This document shows positions 31,033 to 41,149 of a stretch of 64,000 bases of DNA, piece after piece (position 1 is the first letter of the stretch; each line of letters begins with the position of its first letter). Under the pieces are notes generated by a model. It was not told the origin of the DNA. It saw only the letters and a list, made by a program, of their open reading frames with translations, and searched no databases. The stretch comes from Hyphomonas sp. L-53-1-40 (GTDB taxonomy: Bacteria > Pseudomonadota > Alphaproteobacteria > Caulobacterales > Hyphomonadaceae), in assembly GCF_000682775.1 (NCBI RefSeq), contig NZ_AWFI01000002.1:1-64000 (forward strand), given 5' to 3'. Both the position numbers and the translations under genes were made by a program.

Positions 31033-32352
31033 ATGCGTCTGTCGAAGTATTTCCTGCCCGTATCCAAAGAAGCCCCGTCAGATGCGGCCATCGCCTCGCA
31101 TCAATTGATGCTGCGCACCGGCATGGTCCGCCAGAACGGCGCCGGTATCTACACATGGCTGCCACTTGGCCTTCGTGTCCTCAAGAAGATCGAACAGATT
31201 GTGCGCGAAGAGATGAACCGCGCAGGCGCTGTGGAAATGTTGATGCCGACGCTTCAGCAAGCCGATCTCTGGCGCGAGTCCGGTCGGTATGAAGCCTATG
31301 GCAAGGAGATGTTGCGCATTACCGACCGGCATGACCGCGACATGCTGTACGGGCCGACCAATGAGGAGCTCGTCACGGATGTGTTCCGTTCATATGTGAA
31401 GAGCTACAAGCAACTTCCGCTGAACCTCTATCACCAGCAATGGAAATTCCGGGACGAGATCCGCCCGCGTTTCGGAGTGATGCGCGGTCGCGAGTTCATG
31501 ATGAAGGATGCCTATTCCTTTGATCTGACCCCAGAAGACGCGCGCCACTCCTACAACCGGATGTTCTGCGCCTATCTCAATACATTCTCCCGCCTTGGCC
31601 TAACCGGCGTTCCCATGCGGGCAGACACGGGCCCGATTGGGGGCGAGTTAAGCCATGAATTCATCATTCTCGCCGAAACTGGCGAGAGCGCTGTGTTCTG
31701 CGACAAGGCTCTGCTGGATATGCCCGCGCCGGGTCTGGACCTGGATTTTTCGTCCGACCTGACAGCAGAAGTCGAAAAGCGGACGCAATACTATGCCGCG
31801 ACCGAAGAGATGCATGACGAAGCTGCCTTCGCTGAACTGCCGGAAGACCGAAAGGTCTCTGCGCGCGGTATTGAAGTCGGCCACATCTTCTATTTCGGCA
31901 CCAAGTATTCCGAACCCATGAACGCAGTTGTCCAGGGACCTGACGGCCAAATGGTGCCGGTCGAGATGGGGAGCTACGGGATCGGCGTTTCGCGCCTTGT
32001 CGGGGGTATTATTGAAGCCTGCCATGACGAGAATGGCATTGTCTGGCCCGAAAGCGTTGCGCCGTTTCATGTCGGTATCGTCAATATGCGGGTCGGCGAT
32101 GAGGAATGTGACAAGGTTTGTGAGCAAGCCTATCAGGCGCTCGAACTTGCCGGAATAGACACGCTATATGACGAGACTGATGACAGGGCTGGCGGCAAGT
32201 TCGCGCGGATGGATCTGATTGGTCTACCATGGCAGATTGTCATCGGACCACGTGGTATCAAAAACGGTGTCGTTGAAGTCAAGAATCGCAAAACGGGTGA
32301 GAAATCAGAAATGCCGCTCGCGGATGCCCTCAGCAAGGTGCGGCCCGAATGA
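31033..32352 (+). CDS. proS: Prolyl-tRNA synthetase (short, without the INS editing domain)
   Basis: This class II synthetase charges tRNA-Pro. It has 439 residues against about 570 for the E. coli type; the catalytic motifs run from [11 protein letters not shown] through [17 protein letters not shown] without the large editing insertion between motifs 2 and 3. An anticodon-binding domain follows at the C-terminus. The short form implies that mischarged Ala-tRNA-Pro would need trans editing. Its stop overlaps the next gene by 4 bases (ATGA). Confidence 0.96.
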   Translation: MRLSKYFLPVSKEAPSDAAIASHQLMLRTGMVRQNGAGIYTWLPLGLRVLKKIEQIVREEMNRAGAVEMLMPTLQQADLWRESGRYEAYGKEMLRITDRHDRDMLYGPTNEELVTDVFRSYVKSYKQLPLNLYHQQWKFRDEIRPRFGVMRGREFMMKDAYSFDLTPEDARHSYNRMFCAYLNTFSRLGLTGVPMRADTGPIGGELSHEFIILAETGESAVFCDKALLDMPAPGLDLDFSSDLTAEVEKRTQYYAATEEMHDEAAFAELPEDRKVSARGIEVGHIFYFGTKYSEPMNAVVQGPDGQMVPVEMGSYGIGVSRLVGGIIEACHDENGIVWPESVAPFHVGIVNMRVGDEECDKVCEQAYQALELAGIDTLYDETDDRAGGKFARMDLIGLPWQIVIGPRGIKNGVVEVKNRKTGEKSEMPLADALSKVRPE

Positions 32353-33641
32353 GTGATATTCCGTCAGCGGCCGCGCCGTTTGGGAAGCTGGAGCGCACAC
32401 TCGCCTGGCGGTACTTGCGCGCCAAGCGGGAGCATGGCGGTGCAAGCCTGATATCGATCATTTCCTTTGTCGGCATCTTCTTTGCGGTTGCTGCGCTGAT
32501 CATCACCATGTCCATCATGAGCGGTTTCAGGGCGACCTTGCTGGATGCTTTGCTGGGCGGTCAGCCACATGTCTACGGCGTTGTTGCGTCGTATACAGAG
32601 GAAGAAGCCGAACAGATTGCGGAGACGATCTCTCGGATTGATGGTGTGTCCAGTGTCGCACCGTATATTGAAGAATATGTGCTCGTGACGGCGAATGGTC
32701 GCAAGACGGGGGCGGCCGTGCGGGCCATCCGCAAGGAAGACCTCGCCACTATGCCTTTCCTGAAGGATGGCGGGGCGGCGGCCATTGAATCCGGGTTTGG
32801 CGAAGGCAAGAATGGCGGCAATGTCGTCATGATGGGGGCATTTCTGGCTGCTGGCCGGGAAGGCCTCGGTGTCCGGCCGGGCGACAAGGTAGAGATCATT
32901 ACATCGCAGACCAATGCCGGACCTCTCGGATCAACGCCGCGCAGCAAGGCCTACACTGTCGGAGACGTTTTCAAGACGGGAAGCGTTGAGCTCGACCGGC
33001 TTTATATCTTTATGCCGATGGAGCAGGCGCAGATCCTGTTTCAGTCCAAGGATCGCTACCAAATGCTGGATATCCGACTGGATGATCCGAACAAAACAGC
33101 CGCGGCCATGGAGGCCATAGCGGCAGCTACAGGCAATGCGCTTTACGTATTTGACTGGAAAAGCCAGCGCGCGGGCTACCTCAACGCATTGCAGGTTGAG
33201 CGGACCATGGTGCGTATGCTCGTCATGGTGATCATGGGTATTGCCACACTGAACATCATCGTCGGCGTTGTTATGCTGGTGAAGAACAAGACACGCGATA
33301 TCGCCATTCTGAGAACGATTGGTCTTGGACGCGGCGGTGTGCTCCGTGTCTTCCTGCTCGTCGGAACCATACTTGGTACATTGGGCGCGCTGCTTGGCAT
33401 GGCGATCGGCATTCTTGTTGTCACGAACATCGACGCTGTGGAGGCGTTCATCAATCTGTTTGTGCCAGGCGAGGTTTTCGATGCTGAAGTCTACGGCCTG
33501 GAGGGTCTACCTGCGATCCTCGATTGGGGCGAAGTCCTGCAGACCGGCCTGTATGCGCTCGGCATGTCCATGCTCGTTTCCATCATTCCGGCCTGGTGGG
33601 CTTCCCGTCAGGACCCGGTCAGCGCGTTGAGGTTCGAATAA
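32349..33641 (+). CDS. Lipoprotein-releasing ABC transporter permease (LolC/LolE type)
   Basis: This inner-membrane permease (430 residues) extracts outer-membrane lipoproteins for transfer to LolA. The layout is an N-terminal helix (about 24-50), a large periplasmic domain, and three C-terminal helices of the FtsX/MacB type. It forms a two-gene unit with lolD (TAATG overlap). Only one permease gene is present, so the complex may be a permease homodimer (LolF-like) rather than a LolC-LolE heterodimer. A second copy elsewhere cannot be excluded. Confidence 0.9.
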   Translation: MSDIPSAAAPFGKLERTLAWRYLRAKREHGGASLISIISFVGIFFAVAALIITMSIMSGFRATLLDALLGGQPHVYGVVASYTEEEAEQIAETISRIDGVSSVAPYIEEYVLVTANGRKTGAAVRAIRKEDLATMPFLKDGGAAAIESGFGEGKNGGNVVMMGAFLAAGREGLGVRPGDKVEIITSQTNAGPLGSTPRSKAYTVGDVFKTGSVELDRLYIFMPMEQAQILFQSKDRYQMLDIRLDDPNKTAAAMEAIAAATGNALYVFDWKSQRAGYLNALQVERTMVRMLVMVIMGIATLNIIVGVVMLVKNKTRDIAILRTIGLGRGGVLRVFLLVGTILGTLGALLGMAIGILVVTNIDAVEAFINLFVPGEVFDAEVYGLEGLPAILDWGEVLQTGLYALGMSMLVSIIPAWWASRQDPVSALRFE

Positions 33642-34330
33642 TGGCCCAACCCGTTCTCGAACTTCGCGATATTGACCGGTACTACAAGACGGCCGCTGGC
33701 GAATTGCACGTTCTTGGCGGAACCAATCTGCAGCTGAATGCAGGCGAGTTGGTCGGACTGGTCGGCCCATCTGGTTCCGGAAAATCTACCCTGTTGCACA
33801 CTGCAGGCCTGCTGGAGCGACCAGAATCTGGCAAGGTCATGCTGGATGGCATTGATTGCCTCGCCCTGGACGACAAGGGCCGCACGGCGATACGTCGGGC
33901 CAAGATCGGTTTCGTCTACCAGTTCCATCACTTGCTGCCGGAATTCAATGCAGCGGATAATGTGGCGATGCCTCTGATGATCGCAGGCACGAAACAATCT
34001 GCTGCGCGCGAAAAGGCGGAACACTTGTTGGCTGAAATGGGGCTTGATGAGCGCGGCCATCACCAACCCGCGCAAATGTCGGGTGGGGAGCAGCAACGCG
34101 TCGCAATTGCCCGCGCCCTGGCAAACGACCCGCGTCTTGTCATCGCCGACGAGCCTACAGGAAACCTTGACCCCGGTACGACGGAGCGCGTGTTCGCGAC
34201 CCTGATAAAAATGGTTCGCGATGAAGGCGCTGCTGTGCTGGTGGCGACGCACAATCTGTCACTGATCCGCCACATGGATCGCGTCCTGACCTTGGCTGAC
34301 GGCAAACTGGTCGACTACCAGCCGGACTAA
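33641..34330 (+). CDS. lolD: Lipoprotein-releasing ABC transporter ATP-binding protein
   Basis: This 229-residue ATPase powers the adjacent permease. Walker A is GPSGSGKST (residues 42-50), the signature is MSGGEQQRVAIARAL, and Walker B is LVIADEPTGNLD. The start is ATG 33641, sharing one base with the permease stop. The MacB/LolD subfamily is supported by the E-P-T-G-N-L-D box and by context. Confidence 0.95.
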   Translation: MAQPVLELRDIDRYYKTAAGELHVLGGTNLQLNAGELVGLVGPSGSGKSTLLHTAGLLERPESGKVMLDGIDCLALDDKGRTAIRRAKIGFVYQFHHLLPEFNAADNVAMPLMIAGTKQSAAREKAEHLLAEMGLDERGHHQPAQMSGGEQQRVAIARALANDPRLVIADEPTGNLDPGTTERVFATLIKMVRDEGAAVLVATHNLSLIRHMDRVLTLADGKLVDYQPD

Positions 34331-34407
34331 GTTGTGGAACGTAGCGCTTGGCCTCTGGTCTGGCGGTAATGCGCGCGGCACAGTATCCTGTGAAAAGGAG
34401 ATTTCCC

Positions 34408-37400
34408 GTGACTGAGTCGCCCTTCATCCATCTTGCCGTCCGGTCGAGCTATTCCTTGCTCGAAAGCATGATCACGCCCAAGGGCCTGAAGGCTTGGTGT
34501 GTCGAGCAGGGAATGCCTGCTGTGGCGATTACCGACCGGAACAATCTTTATGGCGCACTGGAAATCTCGCTGACGCTGACGGATGCAGGTATCCAGCCCA
34601 TCATGGCATGCTGCTTCGATGTTACAGACGGTATGCCAAAGAGCGAACCGACCCGGGTGTCGCTCTATGCGCAGAACGAGATCGGCTACAAGCGCTTGAT
34701 GCTGTTGTCTTCGCGAGCCTATTTGGACGCAGCCGATGGTGTGCCAAAGCTTTCACGGGAGTTGTTGCTGGACAAAACAGACGGGCTGATCCTGCTGACC
34801 GGCGGCGCAGAAGGTGAAGTCGCGCGCCACCTTTTGAAAGCTCGTATTGCGGATGCTCGAACCGAACTCTCCACGCTTGCCTCAGCTTATCCGGGGCGCT
34901 GCTATGTAGAGATCACGCGTCATGGTACCGAAGATGAGTATGCCTGCGAGGAGGGATTGATTGACCTCGCCTATGTACTCGGCTTGCCGCTGGTAGCGAC
35001 GCATGATGCCCGGTTCATGAAGCCGTCGGACGCCAAGGCACACGATGCAATGATGTGTATTTCGAATGGCCAGTATCTGGGCCAGGAAGATCGCAAGCGT
35101 GTCGATGCATCCCAATATCTCAAAACCGCTGAAGAAATGCGGGAACTGTTCGCTGACATTCCCGAAGCCATTGCGAACACGTTCGAAATCGCCCAGCGCT
35201 GCGCGGTGAAGGCAGAGACGCACAAGCCCATCCTGCCGAACTTTTCGAATGAAGGACGTTCGGAATCAGAAGAACTCCGCAAGCAGGCCCTCGAGGGGCT
35301 GGAATACCGTCTTGGCGCGGCGGACAAGCTGTATGCGGAGCGGGATACCTATTTTGAACGGCTTGATTACGAACTGACGATCATCGAGCGCATGGGGTTT
35401 CCAGGCTACTTCCTGATCGTCTCCGACTTCATCAAATGGGCCAAGGACAATGACATCCCGGTGGGGCCGGGGCGGGGCTCCGGTGCGGGCTCGCTCGTCG
35501 CTTGGGTGCTTCTGATCACGGACCTTGATCCGCTCCGCTTTGATCTGCTCTTCGAGCGCTTCCTGAACCCCGAACGTGTGTCGATGCCGGATTTCGATAT
35601 CGATTTCTGTCAGGAACGTCGGGGAGAAGTCATCCGCTATGTGCGCGACAAGTATGGCGCCGACTCCGTCGCCATGATCATCACGTTCGGCACATTGCAG
35701 GCCAAGGCCGTCGTCCGCGATGTCGGCCGCGTGATGCAGATGCCATATGGTCAGGTCGACCGGCTTGCCAAACTCATTCCATTCAATCCAGCCAATCCAC
35801 CCAAGCTGCAGGATGCGATCGACGACGAGCCGAAATTCCAGGATGAAATCGACGCCGACGAGCGTGTTGGGGAACTGCTGGAAGTCGCTCTGTCGCTCGA
35901 AGGCAAGTACCGAAATGCGGGCACGCACGCCGCAGGTGTTGTGATTGGTGATCGACCACTGGTCGAGCTTGTGCCGCTCTACAACGATCCACGAGCGGAC
36001 CTGCCAGCGACCCAGTTCAACATGAAATACGCTGAAATGGCGGGGCTGGTGAAGTTCGACTTCCTCGGCCTGAAAACCCTGACGGTGATCGACCGGGCGC
36101 TCAAGCTGATCCGACGGGACGGGCGAGATGTCGGGCCGGAATGGCAAAGCCTGGATGATCAGGCCACATACGACCTCATGGCGAGCGGCGAGACGCTGGG
36201 CGTGTTTCAGCTCGAAGGCGCCGGCATGCGGGATACGCTCAAGAAGGTGCGTCCGCACAATCTTGAGGACGTCATTGCCATCATCTCACTCTACCGGCCC
36301 GGTCCGATGGAAAACATTCCAGTTTATGTCCAGGGCAAGGAAGACCCATCTTCAGTCATCTATCAGCATCCGGACCTGAAACCTGTCCTCGAGGCCACTT
36401 ACGGAGTGCCTGTTTACCAGGAGCAGGTCATGCGAATGGCGCAGGAGATCGCTGGCTACTCCCTTGGCGAAGCTGACCTTCTTCGTCGTGCCATGGGTAA
36501 GAAGAAAGTCGAGGAGATGATCGCCCAGCGGAAGCGGTTCGTCGAAGGTGCGGCTGAACAAAAGGGGATGGAAGAGAAACTCGCCAACGACATCTTCGAT
36601 ACGATGGAGAAGTTCGCCGGCTACGGTTTCAACAAATCCCACGCTGCGGCCTACGCTTTGATCGGTTACCATACGGGCTACCTGAAGCGGCATTTCCCGG
36701 TCGAATTCCTCGCCGCTTCGATGAGTCTTGATATCGGAAACACTGACAAGCTCGCGGCCTTCTTCCAGGAAGCCAAGCGACTAAAAATTCCGGTTCTGGC
36801 TCCTGATGTAAACACTTCTTCGGCAGACTTCGATGTGCGTGACGGTGCGGTCGTATATGCGCTCGGCGCACTGAAGGGCGTCGGACTTGAGGCCATGAAA
36901 CATGTCGTCGAGATACGGGACGGAGATGGTCGCTTTGCTGATCTCTATGATTTTGCTGAACGCGTCGATCCGAAACATGTGAACAAGAAAGCGTTTGAAT
37001 CGCTTTCCAAGGCCGGTGCATTCGATGGCATGGAGCCGAACCGCGCCAGAATGCTGGAGTCAGCGCCGCTGCTGGCAAATTTGGCGGTTAGTGCAGCCCA
37101 GGACCGACAAGGCGGGCAGGGCGGTCTATTTGCCGAGGCCGAACCTGCACTAAGGCCGGTGTTACCGAAAACCAAGGCCTGGAATGGTCAACAGAAGCTG
37201 GATCAGGAGTTCAAGTCGATCGGGTTCTACTTCTCTGGCCATCCCCTGGATGACGTGCTTGAGGGATTGGACCGCGAACGCGTGACCCTGGCCATGGAGG
37301 TGCAGGATCGTGCCTCAGACGGCAAGCCGCTCGAGATGATCGGCGTCGTCCGCGCGCGTAGCGATAAACCTGCGCGCAATGGCGGCAAGTTTGCGTTCCT

Positions 37401-37830
37401 GACGCTTTCCGACCCATCTGGCGAAGTCGAGATGATGGTATTCCCCGAAACCTTGTCCCAAAACTACGATTTGCTGCAGGTCGGCAATGCGGTGGCGATT
37501 ACTGTCGGGGTGAAACGAAACGCCGAAGAAATCAAACTGAACGCTGAACGGGTATTAAAGCTTGAAGCAGCCAGACTGTCGAAGGCAATGGGGGCGCTCA
37601 AGATTCGGCTCGCTGTTGGCGCATATGTTGGCGATCTGGCGGGAGTGGTTGGCCATCTTGCAAAGCTTCAGGACCTGGAACAGGGCGAACTCCTGATCGA
37701 AATGCCACTGGAAGACGGCCGAGTTGTCACCATGAAGCTGCCGGCAACTTACACGATTGGCCTGAGTGCACAGCGGGCCCTGAAAGAAGCGCCCGGCGTG
37801 GAGCGCGTCGAGCCCCTCAAAGCGGCCTGA
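34408..37830 (+). CDS. dnaE: DNA polymerase III subunit alpha
   Basis: This is the main replicative polymerase (1140 residues). Domains in order are the N-terminal PHP domain (HLAVRSSYSLLES), the palm with catalytic aspartates in MPDFDIDF (Asp395 and Asp397), the fingers (GVPVYQEQVMRMAQ), a helix-hairpin-helix region and an OB fold (VVRARSDKPARNGGKFAFLT). I chose GTG 34408, with AAAAGGAG 7 bases upstream; a longer frame from 34348 lacks homology. Length and motifs fit DnaE1 rather than the error-prone DnaE2. Confidence 0.96.
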   Translation: MTESPFIHLAVRSSYSLLESMITPKGLKAWCVEQGMPAVAITDRNNLYGALEISLTLTDAGIQPIMACCFDVTDGMPKSEPTRVSLYAQNEIGYKRLMLLSSRAYLDAADGVPKLSRELLLDKTDGLILLTGGAEGEVARHLLKARIADARTELSTLASAYPGRCYVEITRHGTEDEYACEEGLIDLAYVLGLPLVATHDARFMKPSDAKAHDAMMCISNGQYLGQEDRKRVDASQYLKTAEEMRELFADIPEAIANTFEIAQRCAVKAETHKPILPNFSNEGRSESEELRKQALEGLEYRLGAADKLYAERDTYFERLDYELTIIERMGFPGYFLIVSDFIKWAKDNDIPVGPGRGSGAGSLVAWVLLITDLDPLRFDLLFERFLNPERVSMPDFDIDFCQERRGEVIRYVRDKYGADSVAMIITFGTLQAKAVVRDVGRVMQMPYGQVDRLAKLIPFNPANPPKLQDAIDDEPKFQDEIDADERVGELLEVALSLEGKYRNAGTHAAGVVIGDRPLVELVPLYNDPRADLPATQFNMKYAEMAGLVKFDFLGLKTLTVIDRALKLIRRDGRDVGPEWQSLDDQATYDLMASGETLGVFQLEGAGMRDTLKKVRPHNLEDVIAIISLYRPGPMENIPVYVQGKEDPSSVIYQHPDLKPVLEATYGVPVYQEQVMRMAQEIAGYSLGEADLLRRAMGKKKVEEMIAQRKRFVEGAAEQKGMEEKLANDIFDTMEKFAGYGFNKSHAAAYALIGYHTGYLKRHFPVEFLAASMSLDIGNTDKLAAFFQEAKRLKIPVLAPDVNTSSADFDVRDGAVVYALGALKGVGLEAMKHVVEIRDGDGRFADLYDFAERVDPKHVNKKAFESLSKAGAFDGMEPNRARMLESAPLLANLAVSAAQDRQGGQGGLFAEAEPALRPVLPKTKAWNGQQKLDQEFKSIGFYFSGHPLDDVLEGLDRERVTLAMEVQDRASDGKPLEMIGVVRARSDKPARNGGKFAFLTLSDPSGEVEMMVFPETLSQNYDLLQVGNAVAITVGVKRNAEEIKLNAERVLKLEAARLSKAMGALKIRLAVGAYVGDLAGVVGHLAKLQDLEQGELLIEMPLEDGRVVTMKLPATYTIGLSAQRALKEAPGVERVEPLKAA

Positions 37831-37850
37831 CAAAAGCCGCGCCAGAACTC

Positions 37851-37878
37851 TTGCAGGCATCGGCATTTTCTGTATAAG
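37851..37878 (+). promoter_or_regulatory. Promoter of rpsB-tsf
   Basis: TTGCAG (37851-37856) and TATAAG (37873-37878) are separated by 16 bases, just after the dnaE stop and about 100 bases before rpsB. This is the clearest sigma-70-like promoter in the window. Confidence 0.6.
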
Positions 37879-37975
37879 CCGCCACATCAGAAACCAGTTC
37901 ACGGGTGCATCCGGTGCGACGGGCCATAGGGGTCCAACGTTCCACTCGTGACGGCCAACCGGATGGAGAAAATCT
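37879..37975 (+). promoter_or_regulatory. rpsB 5' leader with possible autoregulatory stem
   Basis: The roughly 95-base untranslated leader holds an 8-bp perfect complement: CATCCGGT (37908-37915) with ACCGGATG (37958-37965). The 3' arm runs into the Shine-Dalgarno region (TGGAG, 37964-37968) ten bases before ATG 37976. Two GGCC blocks in the loop (37922-37925 and 37953-37956) could extend the structure. S2-mediated control through the rpsB leader is known in gammaproteobacteria; a similar role here is inference. Confidence 0.45.
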
Positions 37976-38782
37976 ATGGCCCTACCTGACTTCAACATGC
38001 GTCAGCTGCTCGAAGCTGGCGTTCACTTCGGTCACCAAACCCACCGCTGGAATCCTCGCATGAAGCCGTATATCTACGGTGATCGTTCGGGAATCCACAT
38101 CATGGACCTGTCCCAGACTGTCCCTTCGCTGCACCAGGCCCTGGTCTTTGTGCGCGACACGGTCGCAAAAGGTGGTCGGGTCCTGTTCGTGGGCACCAAG
38201 CGTCAGGCCCAGGAGCCGATTGCCGAAGCTGCTGGCCGTTGCGCTCAGTATTACATGAACCATCGCTGGCTCGGCGGCACGCTGACCAACTGGTCCACTG
38301 TTTCCAATTCCATCAAGCAGCTCAAAGAGCTGAACGCGATGTTTGAAAGCGGCGACAGCGGCCAAGGCCTCACCAAGAAAGAATTGCTCGACCTTGAGCG
38401 TCGCCGTGACAAGCTTCAGCTCTCTCTTGGCGGTATCGCAGACATGGGCGGCCTGCCGGCTGCTATGATCGTGATCGATACGAACAAGGAAGCGATTGCT
38501 GTCCAGGAAGCTCGCAAGCTGGGAATTCCGGTCGTCGCCGTGCTTGATACAAATTGTGACCCGGCTGACGCCGATTATGGCTTCCCTGGTAATGACGATG
38601 CTGCGCGCGCCATTTCCCTTTACTGCAACCTGTTCGCGGATGCCGTACTGGACGGTCTGGCAGAGTCGACGGCTGGCCTGGGTGTTGACCTTGGTGAGAT
38701 GGAAGATATCGACGCCATGGCCGAAGCTGACGTGGCTGTGGCCGCAGAGGGCGAAACCGCCGAAGATACAACAGGCGCCTAG
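37976..38782 (+). CDS. rpsB: 30S ribosomal protein S2
   Basis: This small-subunit ribosomal protein has 268 residues; the N-terminus [20 protein letters not shown] is diagnostic. The core motif [13 protein letters not shown] and the [14 protein letters not shown] segment are intact. The C-terminus carries an acidic, Ala-rich tail (after about residue 240) longer than in E. coli, as seen in other alphaproteobacteria. It is cotranscribed with tsf, 43 bases downstream. Confidence 0.98.
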   Translation: MALPDFNMRQLLEAGVHFGHQTHRWNPRMKPYIYGDRSGIHIMDLSQTVPSLHQALVFVRDTVAKGGRVLFVGTKRQAQEPIAEAAGRCAQYYMNHRWLGGTLTNWSTVSNSIKQLKELNAMFESGDSGQGLTKKELLDLERRRDKLQLSLGGIADMGGLPAAMIVIDTNKEAIAVQEARKLGIPVVAVLDTNCDPADADYGFPGNDDAARAISLYCNLFADAVLDGLAESTAGLGVDLGEMEDIDAMAEADVAVAAEGETAEDTTGA

Positions 38783-38825
38783 GAACAGGCGTCTGACCTG
38801 AAGACCAAACTGAAGGAATACAGCA

Positions 38826-39731
38826 ATGGCTGAGATTACCGCTGCGCTTGTTAAAGCACTGCGCGAGAAGACTGGCGCAGGCATGATGGATGCCAAAAAG
38901 GCGCTCGTCGAAAACAATGGCGATGAAGCCGCGGCCACCGATTGGCTGCGCGCGAAAGGCCTCTCGAAAGCAGCCAAGAAATCTGGACGCACCGCCGCTG
39001 ATGGTCTCGTTTCAGTCCAAGTCTCGGACGACGGCAAGACCGGCGCAATTGTGGAATTGAACGCTGAAACCGACTTTGTCGCCCGGAACGAAAAATTCCA
39101 GGCGGCGCTGGCCGGGATCACCAAAGCTGCCCTCGAAACGGACGGATCCGTCGAAGGGTTGTCTGCGGCTCCAGCGCCGGATGGCGAAGGCTCTGTTGAT
39201 GACCTGATCAAACGTCTGATTGCGACCGTTGGCGAGAATATGACCCTGCGTCGCAGTGCGAAGCTGACGGCTGACGGCAAGGTGGCTTCGTATATCCACA
39301 ATGCTGAAACGGCAGGCATGGGCAAAGTCGGCGTGCTTGTCGCCCTCGACGGTTCTGGCGATCTGGAAGAAATCGGCCGCAAGGTTGCGATGCATATCGC
39401 GGCAACGTCGCCTGCTTCAGCCACCACTGATGAGCTGGATCCAGAGATTGTTGAGGCTGAAAAGCGCGTGCTCACTGAGCAGGCTCGCGAAAGTGGCAAG
39501 CCTGACAATGTCATCGAGAAGATGATCGTTGGCCGGATGCAGAAATTCTACAAGGAAGTTGTTCTTGTAGAGCAGCCATTCGTGATGAACCCTGACCAGA
39601 CAGTGGGCAAGTTCCTTGAGGAGCAGGGCGCAACGCTGAAGGGCTTCGTGCACTTCAAGCTGGGCGAAGGCATCGAGAAAGAAGAAGACAACTTCGCCGA
39701 CGAAGTTGCATCCATGACAAAAGGCAGCTGA
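38826..39731 (+). CDS. tsf: Elongation factor Ts
   Basis: This nucleotide-exchange factor regenerates EF-Tu-GTP. It has 301 residues with the N-terminal UBA-like domain ([21 protein letters not shown]) and the core signature [21 protein letters not shown] precedes the ATG. A terminator follows at 39770, so rpsB-tsf is a discrete unit, although pyrH may be reached by readthrough. Confidence 0.98.
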   Translation: MAEITAALVKALREKTGAGMMDAKKALVENNGDEAAATDWLRAKGLSKAAKKSGRTAADGLVSVQVSDDGKTGAIVELNAETDFVARNEKFQAALAGITKAALETDGSVEGLSAAPAPDGEGSVDDLIKRLIATVGENMTLRRSAKLTADGKVASYIHNAETAGMGKVGVLVALDGSGDLEEIGRKVAMHIAATSPASATTDELDPEIVEAEKRVLTEQARESGKPDNVIEKMIVGRMQKFYKEVVLVEQPFVMNPDQTVGKFLEEQGATLKGFVHFKLGEGIEKEEDNFADEVASMTKGS

Positions 39732-39769
39732 TCACGCTTGCCTTTCGGCCCGCAAAGGGCTTTGAACAT

Positions 39770-39804
39770 CCCGGTCGCCCATGACAGGCGGCCGGGAATC
39801 TTTT
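39770..39804 (+). terminator. Terminator of the rpsB-tsf operon
   Basis: CCCGGTCGCC (39770-39779) pairs with GGCGGCCGGG (39787-39796) through one G-T wobble across a 7-base loop, followed by AATCTTTT. The U tract is short, so termination may be partial. Confidence 0.7.
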
Positions 39805-39842
39805 AGGAGCCTGTAAGGCCGATAATACCGGAGACACCGCCC

Positions 39843-40589
39843 ATGCAGACCGAAGAGTCAGACTCCAGCCCCTTGAAATACAAACGGGTGTTGTTGAAGC
39901 TCTCCGGAGAGGCGCTGATGGGCCCCGGACAATTCGGAATTGATATTCCGACGTGCGAGAAGTTCGCACATGCAATCAAGCAAGCTCAAGACACGGGCGC
40001 GGAAGTCTGCCTCGTCATTGGTGGCGGCAACATATTCCGCGGCGTCGCAGGCGCGGCCAAGGGTATGGAGCGTGCGCAGGCCGACTCCATGGGCATGCTG
40101 GCCACGATCATGAATGCTCTTGCCATGCAAAGCGTGCTTGAGAGCATTGGCGTCCCGACGCGCGTGCAATCCGCAATCCGCATGGAGTCGATTTGCGAGC
40201 CCTATATTCGCCGACGGGCCCAACGACATATGGAAAAAGGCCGCGTTGTGATCTTTGCGGCCGGCATTGGAAACCCATTCTTCACGACAGATACCGGGGC
40301 TGCGCTGCGGGCGATCGAAATGAACTGCGATGCCCTGCTCAAGGGGACGCAAGTCGACGGCGTCTACACAGCAGACCCCAAGATCGACGCAAATGCGACG
40401 CGCTACGACGAGGTTGGCTATCAGGAGTTGCTGGCCAAGGATTTGCGCGTGATGGACCCCTCTGCGGTGAGTCTTATGCGCGACAACAACATCCCGATCG
40501 TGGTCTTCTCGCTTAAGGAAGAGGGGTCTCTCCTCAAAGTCCTTCATGGGAAGGGCACATCGACAACAATCAACAATCATGGAGCGTAA
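39843..40589 (+). CDS. pyrH: UMP kinase
   Basis: It phosphorylates UMP to UDP. The 248-residue protein belongs to the amino-acid-kinase fold family, shown by [12 protein letters not shown] near residue 17, [10 protein letters not shown] and the C-terminal ATSINNHG-like end. GGAG lies 9 bases upstream of the start. The pyrH-frr-uppS-cdsA-dxr order is a classic conserved cluster. Confidence 0.97.
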   Translation: MQTEESDSSPLKYKRVLLKLSGEALMGPGQFGIDIPTCEKFAHAIKQAQDTGAEVCLVIGGGNIFRGVAGAAKGMERAQADSMGMLATIMNALAMQSVLESIGVPTRVQSAIRMESICEPYIRRRAQRHMEKGRVVIFAAGIGNPFFTTDTGAALRAIEMNCDALLKGTQVDGVYTADPKIDANATRYDEVGYQELLAKDLRVMDPSAVSLMRDNNIPIVVFSLKEEGSLLKVLHGKGTSTTINNHGA

Positions 40590-40594
40590 GTGTC

Positions 40595-41149
40595 ATGAGC
40601 TATGACAAGAAGGATCTTGAGCGCCGGATGGAAGGCGCCCTGGCGTCTCTCTCCACTGAATTCAGCGGTCTGCGGACGGGCCGGGCCTCGGTGAACCTGC
40701 TAGATGCGGTCATGGTCCCAGCCTATGGTTCAACGGTGCCGTTGAACCAGGTCGCGTCGGTCACCGTGTCTGACAACCGCATGTTGTCGGTCAATGTTTG
40801 GGACAAGACTGTCGTTGGTGCGACTGAGCGGGCGATCCGGGATTCCGGCTTGGGCCTGAACCCTGTTACGGACGGCCAGAATTTGCGCATTCCGATCCCG
40901 CCGCTCAATGAAGAACGCCGTGTCGAACTCCAGAAAGTCGCTGGCAAATATGCGGAAGCAGCGCGGGTATCCGTGCGCAACATTCGCCGGGATGGCATGG
41001 ACACGCTCAAGAAGATGGAAAAGGATGGTGATATCAGCGAAGATCGCCACCGTGCGCTGTCTGATGAAGTCCAGAAGTTGACAGACCTCTATGTCAGCAA
41101 AGTTGACGACGCGCTGAAAGCCAAAGAAGCGGAGATAATGCAGGTCTGA
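40595..41149 (+). CDS. frr: Ribosome recycling factor
   Basis: It splits post-termination ribosomes together with EF-G. The 184-residue protein has the characteristic [13 protein letters not shown] and the [12 protein letters not shown] segment of the three-helix bundle. It begins 5 bases after pyrH and shares one base with uppS (TGATG). Confidence 0.98.
   Translation: MSYDKKDLERRMEGALASLSTEFSGLRTGRASVNLLDAVMVPAYGSTVPLNQVASVTVSDNRMLSVNVWDKTVVGATERAIRDSGLGLNPVTDGQNLRIPIPPLNEERRVELQKVAGKYAEAARVSVRNIRRDGMDTLKKMEKDGDISEDRHRALSDEVQKLTDLYVSKVDDALKAKEAEIMQV

Noticed and set aside
35266-36258. 330-codon open frame antisense to dnaE
   Set aside because: It is a shadow frame within the polymerase core with no recognisable protein features.
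37822-37840. Hairpin at the dnaE stop as a terminator
   Set aside because: The stem is only 5 bp (GCGGC/GCCGC) and no T run follows; the rpsB promoter begins directly after it.
37982-39514. 510-codon open frame antisense to rpsB-tsf
   Set aside because: It spans two well-supported genes and the gap between them, and shows Ser/Ala-rich sequence without a motif.
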